A DNA stretch of 9,825 nt from Sphingomonadaceae bacterium (GTDB lineage: Bacteria > Pseudomonadota > Alphaproteobacteria > Sphingomonadales > Sphingomonadaceae). The notes under the pieces were generated by a model. It made no database searches and had not been told where the DNA came from. It saw nothing but the letters and a program-made list of their open reading frames with translations. Made by a program: the position numbers and the translations under genes. This document shows positions 6,266 to 9,825 of this stretch, piece by piece; the stretch's first letter is position 1, and every line of letters begins with the position of its first letter. Location: the NCBI GenBank assembly GCA_947451875.1, contig CANGBE010000040.1:1-9825 (forward strand). The letters run 5' to 3'.

Positions 6266-7431
6266 TCCGCTGCGGCCGTAGTCTCTTCGATCCAGCCGCC
6301 GCCGACCACCCGCTCCCCGGCATAGATTACAGCTGCTTGGCCCGGGGATACGCCATATTCGGGCGAGATGAAGTTCAGCTTTGTCGCCGCGTGATCGCCA
6401 AACGGGCCATCCAGCGTGACCGGCACCGGCTTGGCCAGTGACCTCACCTTGGCAGTGAGCGGGCCTTCGGGCATTGGCCCGATCCGGTTGGTCTCGACAA
6501 TTCGCGCCGATGCTACCGCGAGCAGGTGCCGTGGGCCAACAATCACGCGCGAGGTCGCCGCATCAATGCCGGTGACATAGAGAGGCTCCGCCAGCCCGCC
6601 GATCTCCAAGCCCCGGCGCTGCCCGACGGTATAATGAATCACCCCCTTGTGCTCGCCCAGCACGGCACCCGTTGTCGCATGGACGATCTCGCCGCCGGTC
6701 TCTGCCTCGGGCCGGATCTTGCGCACCACGGCGGCATAGTCACCCTCGGGCACGAAGCAGATGTCCTGACTATCGGGCTTGGCGGCAACGCGCAGGCCGA
6801 ATTGCTCAGCCAGCGCGCGCACCTGCGGCTTGGGCAAACCACCTAATGGGAATCGCAGGTATTCGAGCTGGGCTTCGGTTGTGCCATAGAGGAAGTACGA
6901 TTGGTCACGCGCTGGATCGATTGCGCGATGCATTTGCGCGCCAGCTGCCGTCTCCGTCCGCTGCACATAGTGGCCAGTGGCGAGGCAATCCGCCCCCAGA
7001 TCGCGGGCCATGGCGAACAAGTCCGTGAACTTCGGCCCCATGTTGCAGCGGATGCAGGGCACCGGCGTGCGGCCTGAAAGGTAGTCATCGGCGAAACGCT
7101 CAACTACGGATTCGCGGAAGGCGCTTTCATGGTCGTGGACATAGTGGACGATGCCCAGCCGGTCGGCGACAGATCGTGCGTCGCGAATATCGTCACCAGC
7201 GCAGCAAGCGCCCTTACGGGAAATGGCCGCGCCGTGATCATAAAGCTGAAGCGTCACGCCAATCACTTCGGCCCCGCTTGCCGCTGCCAAAGCTGCGACC
7301 ACTGACGAATCCACGCCGCCCGACATGGCGACAACCACGCGCTTGCCGGTCAGTGATCCGCTGCGGTCGCCAGCCAGTTGGAACAGCTCTGGCCAGTTCG
7401 GCAAAATGTCAGAGGTAGAAAAAGTAACCAT
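6262..7431 (-). CDS. mnmA: tRNA-specific 2-thiouridylase MnmA
   Basis: 389 residues from ATG 7431. The enzyme works in the cytoplasm, using ATP and a sulfur relay to form the 2-thio group of U34 in tRNAs for Lys, Glu and Gln. Visible features are the PP-loop ATP-pyrophosphatase motif SGGVDSS (37-43), the catalytic Cys129 in CIRCNMGPKF, the second catalytic Cys225 in PDSQDICFVPEGDY, the tRNA-binding DQSYFLY region (176-182), and the C-terminal HYTVGQRRGL and SPGQAAV blocks. The start is a choice. The frame remains open to a TTG at 7512, but that extension is Pro/Arg/Cys-rich, runs through palindromic DNA and does not look like protein, while MVTFSTSDILPNWPELF fits sphingomonad MnmA as I recall it. 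Met at 7443 (MGAGM) is a minor alternative. The SD is weak (AGG in GCAGGC) and may be sequestered in a hairpin. It overlaps the convergent small gene by 4 nt. Confidence 0.95.
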   Translation of the reverse strand: MVTFSTSDILPNWPELFQLAGDRSGSLTGKRVVVAMSGGVDSSVVAALAAASGAEVIGVTLQLYDHGAAISRKGACCAGDDIRDARSVADRLGIVHYVHDHESAFRESVVERFADDYLSGRTPVPCIRCNMGPKFTDLFAMARDLGADCLATGHYVQRTETAAGAQMHRAIDPARDQSYFLYGTTEAQLEYLRFPLGGLPKPQVRALAEQFGLRVAAKPDSQDICFVPEGDYAAVVRKIRPEAETGGEIVHATTGAVLGEHKGVIHYTVGQRRGLEIGGLAEPLYVTGIDAATSRVIVGPRHLLAVASARIVETNRIGPMPEGPLTAKVRSLAKPVPVTLDGPFGDHAATKLNFISPEYGVSPGQAAVIYAGERVVGGGWIEETTAAAD

Positions 7432-7456
7432 GCCTGCGCCCATACACGGGCAAGGC
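7432..7456 (-). promoter_or_regulatory. Hairpin directly upstream of the mnmA start codon
   Basis: In mRNA sense (- strand) GCCT(7456-7453) pairs with AGGC(7435-7432), and GCCC(7451-7448) pairs with GGGC(7441-7438), with a small internal loop and a six-base apical loop. The AGG that would serve as Shine-Dalgarno for ATG 7431 is inside the lower stem. The two 4-bp GC-rich stems make it modest. RBS masking is an inference. Confidence 0.4.
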
Positions 7457-7479
7457 CGCGGCAACAAACCCGGAGCCCG

Positions 7480-7497
7480 AAGTGCGAATTCACACTT
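7480..7497. promoter_or_regulatory. 18-bp near-perfect palindrome, operator-like
   Basis: AAGTG-C-GAATTC-A-CACTT: eight of nine base pairs are symmetric, the only mismatch being C7485/A7492. It lies in the divergent region between mnmA and the sciP-linked gene, one base from a CtrA-like half-site. The symmetry suggests a dimeric DNA-binding protein; which one cannot be told from the sequence. Confidence 0.45.
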
Positions 7498-7498
7498 C

Positions 7499-7506
7499 TT
7501 AACCAT
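7499..7506 (+). promoter_or_regulatory. CtrA-type half-site TTAACCAT
   Basis: TTAACCAT is the extended half-site recognised by the response regulator CtrA in alphaproteobacteria. The full TTAA-N7-TTAA form is absent. It lies 65 bp upstream of the start at 7571, in the promoter region of the operon that encodes SciP, a CtrA antagonist. An 8-mer can arise by chance; the position makes it notable. Confidence 0.4.
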
Positions 7507-7570
7507 GATCAAGAATGGATGAACTCGCTCTTTACCTCACATTGACCACTTCTGTCCTAAAAGACGCGAT

Positions 7571-7936
7571 ATGGACTTGGCATTCGATCATCTGCGCATG
7601 GATTCAACCGGTTTTCCCAGCAGTATCGCTGCGACTTCCGGCGATTCGCAGCGCAGCCGCCTGCCCGACTGGCACGGCCTTAAGGCCCGCTTCCTAGCAG
7701 CGCACGCCTTGCGTCGCGAACTGGAGCGGGCCTGTGCAATACAGCCGGCTGGCGGAAGTTTTCTGATCGAATCAGAGCCAGTCCTTGCGGCAGTACGTGG
7801 GATTGCAGCGCGCGAGTCCTTTAAATCCTCACGGCACGTTAACCCTACTGCTTCAGGCAATGGCAAACCCCTTAGCGCATTTGAGGATTACATCGTCGGC
7901 AACCCCGACCCGACGAGCGAGGAAGTTTATGATTGA
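7571..7936 (+). CDS. Small uncharacterised protein co-translated with SciP
   Basis: 121 residues from ATG 7571, with no strong SD; the ATG at 7598 is an alternative. It is cytoplasmic by appearance, without signal peptide, membrane segment or cysteine pairs (a single Cys). It has a likely helical core, LPDWHGLKARFLAAHALRREL (within about 31-52), then 'GGSFL' and a polar, possibly disordered C-terminus with 'VNPTASGNGK' and an acidic end. I do not recognise a named family, though similar short proteins seem to precede sciP in other sphingomonads from memory. The last 8 nt overlap the start of sciP, and the sciP SD (GAGGAAG, 7919-7925) lies inside this gene, so translation is probably coupled. 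This placement suggests, but does not prove, a role in cell-cycle control. TTGACC at 7542-7547 resembles a -35, but no good -10 follows. Confidence 0.75.
   Translation: MDLAFDHLRMDSTGFPSSIAATSGDSQRSRLPDWHGLKARFLAAHALRRELERACAIQPAGGSFLIESEPVLAAVRGIAARESFKSSRHVNPTASGNGKPLSAFEDYIVGNPDPTSEEVYD
7919..7925 (+). promoter_or_regulatory. Strong ribosome-binding site of sciP
   Basis: GAGGAAG ends 3 nt before the ATG at 7929 (GAGG core 6 nt away). It lies within the last codons of the upstream gene. This decides the sciP start: the frame stays open upstream to 7785, but that extension is in shadow of the upstream gene and the SD marks 7929. Confidence 0.8.
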
Positions 7937-8228
7937 GAATCAGGATATCCGGCCAGTCATGGTCATCGGCCCGCTTGGCGAACCGCTAACGCTGGATTCG
8001 CTGCCGCCGCCGAACACCACCCGCTGGGTTGTGCGCCGCAAGGCGGAAGTGGTTGCGGCCGTCAATGGAGGGCTGCTGACCATCGAGGAAGTGTGCGAGC
8101 GCTATACACTGACCTTGGAGGAATTTGCCGGCTGGCAGCGTGCGGTGGATCGCTCGGGCATGCAGGGACTGCGCGTCACGCGGATCCAGCACTATCGTGA
8201 GCTTTACGAGCGCCAGCTTAAATACTGA
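7929..8228 (+). CDS. sciP: CtrA inhibitor SciP (DUF1153)
   Basis: 99 residues. SciP is a small helix-turn-helix protein of alphaproteobacteria; in Caulobacter it binds the master regulator CtrA in G1 and prevents it from activating transcription. The diagnostic sequence is nearly all here: LPPPNTTRWVVRRKAEVV (25-42) followed by AAVNGGLLTIEEVCERYTLT (43-62) and the HTH-like end FAGWQRAVDRSGMQGLRVTR (66-85), then IQHYREL. Length matches the family. The start at ATG 7929 is fixed by a strong SD and by the family's usual N-terminus. It overlaps the preceding small gene by 8 nt. A CtrA-type half-site upstream of the two-gene unit fits the known link in which CtrA drives sciP, but that regulation here is inferred. 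Inverted repeats overlapping and following the stop codon may end the transcript. Confidence 0.94.
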   Translation: MIENQDIRPVMVIGPLGEPLTLDSLPPPNTTRWVVRRKAEVVAAVNGGLLTIEEVCERYTLTLEEFAGWQRAVDRSGMQGLRVTRIQHYRELYERQLKY

Positions 8229-8241
8229 CCTTAGGCCAGTA
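8223..8241 (+). repeat. Inverted repeat overlapping the sciP stop codon
   Basis: TACTG (8223-8227) and CC (8229-8230) face GG (8234-8235) and CAGTA (8237-8241) across a TTA loop, with one A/C mismatch. The sciP TGA lies within the left arm. It may be part of a tandem stop structure with the larger hairpin 12 nt downstream. Confidence 0.35.
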
Positions 8242-8253
8242 ACAAGATCATGT

Positions 8254-8283
8254 GCGGCCGGGCCCCCGAGGGGCTCCGGCCGC
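8254..8283 (+). terminator. GC-rich hairpin after sciP, probable terminator or 3'-end structure
   Basis: GCGGCCGG-GCCCC (8254-8266) pairs with GGGGC-T-CCGGCCGC (8270-8283) across a CGA loop: 13 bp with one bulged T. It sits 26 nt after the sciP stop. No U-tract follows, so it is not a canonical intrinsic terminator, but U-poor terminators and 3'-stabilising stems are common in GC-rich alphaproteobacteria. Confidence 0.55.
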
Positions 8284-8364
8284 CCTGCTATTCGCACTGC
8301 AATCAGCGACATCTCGCGCATTGCAACGGTGTTGGTCGAAGCCTATGACAAAGCCGTCGAACTA

Positions 8365-8396
8365 ATGTTGCCCCAGACGCAAGTCTGGGGTGACAT
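8365..8396. other. 14-bp stem hairpin with GCAA (GNRA) tetraloop
   Basis: 8365-8378 pairs with 8383-8396 across the loop GCAA: the central 8 bp, CCCCAGAC/GTCTGGGG, are perfect Watson-Crick, then two G-U wobbles, then ATGT/ACAT. On the - strand the loop reads TTGC and the wobbles become mismatches, so the structure favours + strand RNA. No U-run follows. It ends in the candidate -35 of the efflux operon. It could be a second read-through stop for sciP transcripts, the 3' end of a small RNA, or a DNA palindrome. Confidence 0.5.
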
Positions 8397-8417
8397 AGTC
8401 ACGTAATACAGTATAAG
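8390..8417 (+). promoter_or_regulatory. Candidate sigma70-type promoter of the RND efflux operon
   Basis: The -35 GTGACA (8390-8395) and the -10 TATAAG (8412-8417) each match the consensus at five of six positions with a 16-bp spacer. A start near 8424 would leave a leader of about 40 nt before ATG 8465. This is the best promoter match in the window. Confidence 0.5.
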
Positions 8418-8424
8418 GCTGTAT
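8406..8424. promoter_or_regulatory. Inverted repeat ATACAG-N7-CTGTAT, candidate repressor operator
   Basis: Perfect 6-bp arms at 8406-8411 and 8419-8424 flank a 7-bp spacer that contains the candidate -10. A dimeric repressor (TetR or MarR type, for example) bound here would block the promoter, a usual arrangement for efflux operons. No regulator gene is in the window. Confidence 0.45.
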
Positions 8425-8464
8425 CAGGGACAGCCAGACCAGCTACAATCAGGGCAAATGCCGG

Positions 8465-9652
8465 ATGAATTACGAATCGCGCATCGATTCTTCGAGTGAC
8501 AACAGCACAATCTTCGCCAATCCACTCGATGGGGTTGACGATGATGATAGGCGTTCGCGCAAACGCACGATTGTGATCATTGCGCTGGCCGTTCTGTTTT
8601 TGGTCGCTGTCTGGTTTTTTATGCACCGAGGTGGGGGTGATTCGGCGGCCGATGGCAAGGATCAGGCGCCAACAGTTTCGGTAATCACTCCCGGAGCGGC
8701 AACAATTCAGGGTCTGATCAACGCCAATGGCTCGCTTGCAGCGCGTCGCGAAATGCCGGTTAGCGCCGTAGGTGAAGGTGGGCAGGTCCGTTCGGTGCTG
8801 GTTGAAGCCGGCCAGTGGGTTCGCGCTGGACAAGTGCTAGCTGTTATTGATCGCTCGGTTCAGGTTCAGCAGGCCGCAGCCCAGTCGGCACAGATATCAG
8901 TCGCACAGGCTAATGCGCGGCTGGCGCAGGCTAATCTCGATCGCGCGCTGAAGCTGGTTGATCGCGGATTTATTTCAAAGGCAGACGTCGATCGTCTCAC
9001 GGCAACCCGCGATGCGGCAGCTGCCCAAGTCAACGTGGCTCGCGCCCAGTCAGGCCAGATTGGCGCGCAGCTGGCGCGGCTCAATATCCTTGCGCCTGCT
9101 GACGGCCTGTTGCTTGAGCGCAAGGTTGAGCCAGGTCAGGTCGTCTCCCCCGGCAGCGGCGTGCTGTTCCGTATTGCGAAGGGCGGCGAGATGGAAATGC
9201 TCGCCAAACTGGGTGAAGTTGACATGGCTCAGGTGACCACCGGGATTTCGGCAGAGGTGACCCCAGTTGGTGCGCCCAAGGTCTTTACGGGCCAGGTCTG
9301 GCAGACATCGCCGGTGATCGATCCAGCGACGCGGCAAGGCACGGTGCGCATTGCGTTGGCCTATGCCCCTGAACTGCGGCCCGGTGGATTTGCCAGCGCG
9401 GTAATCAAGGCGGGATCGGTCGTGGCCCCAATGCTGCCAGATTCTGCGATCCTCTCGGATGGCAAGACATCCTACGTTTATGTCATCGGCAAGAACAACA
9501 AGGCCGAGCGCCGCGAAGTTAAAACGGGGCTGGTTACCGATGGCGGCATTGCCGTCATTTCGGGCCTGAGCGGCAATGAACGCGTAGTACTTCGCGCAGG
9601 TGGCTTCCTCAACCCGGGGGAGACCGTAAATCCGGTCGCTGCCAAGAAATAA
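8465..9652 (+). CDS. RND efflux system periplasmic adaptor (membrane fusion protein)
   Basis: 395 residues. Adaptors of the HlyD/AcrA superfamily bridge an inner-membrane RND pump to an outer-membrane TolC-type channel. An acidic, Ser/Asp-rich cytoplasmic N-terminus (1-33) is followed by one membrane anchor (34-53, TIVIIALAVLFLVAVWFFM). No lipobox cysteine is present, so anchoring is by the helix. Then come the split lipoyl-like domain (about 96-130 and 204-238, with GQVRSVLVEAGQWVRAGQVL and APADGLLLERKVEPGQVV), an Ala/Gln-rich alpha-helical hairpin (about 131-203), a beta-barrel domain (243-315) and a membrane-proximal domain (320-392). AGGG at 8451-8454 precedes ATG 8465 by 10 nt. The permease gene starts 22 nt downstream, forming an operon. 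Substrate cannot be deduced. The charged N-terminal tail is longer than in AcrA-type proteins. Confidence 0.93.
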   Translation: MNYESRIDSSSDNSTIFANPLDGVDDDDRRSRKRTIVIIALAVLFLVAVWFFMHRGGGDSAADGKDQAPTVSVITPGAATIQGLINANGSLAARREMPVSAVGEGGQVRSVLVEAGQWVRAGQVLAVIDRSVQVQQAAAQSAQISVAQANARLAQANLDRALKLVDRGFISKADVDRLTATRDAAAAQVNVARAQSGQIGAQLARLNILAPADGLLLERKVEPGQVVSPGSGVLFRIAKGGEMEMLAKLGEVDMAQVTTGISAEVTPVGAPKVFTGQVWQTSPVIDPATRQGTVRIALAYAPELRPGGFASAVIKAGSVVAPMLPDSAILSDGKTSYVYVIGKNNKAERREVKTGLVTDGGIAVISGLSGNERVVLRAGGFLNPGETVNPVAAKK

Positions 9653-9674
9653 TCATGCAAGATAGGCATTTGCC

Positions 9675-9825
9675 ATGAACTTCCGCAACATCTCGGCCTG
9701 GTCAATCCGCAATCCAGTGGTGCCGATCATGCTTTTCATCGGCCTGATGTTGATGGGCTTCGTCTCGTTCAGCAAGATGAAGATTCAGGAGATGCCTGAC
9801 ATCGAATTTCCGGCTGCGATAGTAA
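9675..9825 (+). CDS. RND efflux inner-membrane permease, N-terminal start (3'-truncated by window)
   Basis: ATG 9675 opens a frame that runs off the right edge; 50 residues are visible. They begin MNFRNISAWSIRNPVVPIML and continue through one membrane helix (about 15-32) to KIQEMPDIEFPAAIV. This is the standard start of AcrB/MexB/HAE1-type transporters: a short amphipathic N-terminus, 'RNP' before TM1, and the 'PDI-x-FP' motif entering the first periplasmic region. These trimeric proton-driven pumps export drugs, solvents or other hydrophobic compounds. It lies 22 nt after the adaptor stop and is surely co-transcribed with it. A weak AGG at 9664-9666 precedes the start. Substrate class cannot be told from this fragment. 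Confidence 0.9.
   Translation, partial: MNFRNISAWSIRNPVVPIMLFIGLMLMGFVSFSKMKIQEMPDIEFPAAIV

Noticed and set aside
7432..7512. N-terminal extension of MnmA from TTG 7512 (27 extra residues)
   Set aside because: The extension is Pro/Arg/Cys-rich, crosses the palindrome and the CtrA-like site, and precedes a family-like start at ATG 7431.
7785..7928. 48-residue N-terminal extension of SciP
   Set aside because: The strong SD at 7919-7925 marks ATG 7929; the extension is out of frame with the small gene that covers this DNA, and SciP proteins are about 90-100 residues.
8250..8348. Small frame from ATG 8250 (32 codons) across the GC-rich hairpin
   Set aside because: It has no SD, and its codons are dictated by the hairpin sequence.
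8284..8406. Protein-like stretch in frame 1 (ISDISRIATVLVEAYDKAVEL) after sciP
   Set aside because: It reads like an amphipathic helix but has no plausible start with an SD; it is only the tail of a shadow frame that runs through sciP. Possibly a gene remnant, but unsupported.
8399..8833. 144-residue open frame on the minus strand over the efflux promoter and adaptor start
   Set aside because: It is antisense to a clear adaptor gene and its composition does not look protein-like.
1..9825. Mobile element, phage, CRISPR or defence island
   Set aside because: No transposase, integrase, direct-repeat array, tRNA or attachment-like repeats, and all genes but two belong to familiar core families.

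Overview
The window looks like core chromosome of a GC-rich alphaproteobacterium, most likely Sphingomonadales (Erythrobacteraceae or Sphingomonadaceae type). The grounds are a clear SciP (DUF1153) cell-cycle protein, an alphaproteobacterial-type FabI, a dnaJ-like/fabI/pdxH neighbourhood that I recall from other alphaproteobacteria, and residue patterns typical of that group. The assignment rests on recall and not on a search. No insertion sequence, phage gene, CRISPR array, tRNA or rRNA is visible, and coding density is very high.

Layout: 3-356 (+) is the C-terminal end of an O-antigen ligase/polymerase-like membrane protein. 3106-361 (-) is a tightly packed three-gene operon, transcribed as class B DnaJ, then a YihY/BrkB-family membrane protein, then fabI; the junctions are a 2-nt gap and a 4-nt ATGA overlap. 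3187-4727 (+) is a divergent two-gene unit, pdxH and a FieF-like cation diffusion facilitator, also joined by an ATGA overlap. 5861-4734 (-) is a serine hydrolase lipoprotein. 5894-6265 (+) is a small membrane-anchored four-cysteine protein, divergent from the hydrolase across only 32 bp. 7431-6262 (-) is the tRNA 2-thiouridylase gene mnmA. 7571-8228 (+) is a small uncharacterised gene overlapping sciP by 8 nt. 8465 to the right edge (+) is an RND efflux adaptor followed by the start of its inner-membrane permease.

Regulation: non-coding DNA is scarce, with three regions of note. The mnmA/orf-sciP divergent region (7432-7570) holds an 18-bp near-palindrome directly beside a CtrA-type half-site (TTAACCAT), and a hairpin that could hide the mnmA ribosome-binding site. 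The sciP-to-efflux gap (8229-8464), the longest gene-free stretch, carries a long GC-rich hairpin after sciP, a 14-bp GNRA-loop hairpin, and then a good promoter whose -10 lies inside an inverted repeat (ATACAG-N7-CTGTAT), as expected of a repressor operator for an efflux operon. The dnaJ/pdxH gap (3107-3186) shows only a weak promoter candidate.

I see no obviously new defence or mobile system. The most promising undescribed pieces are the four-cysteine protein paired with the serine hydrolase, which appears to match a domain fused to such hydrolases in other bacteria, and the small gene co-translated with sciP.
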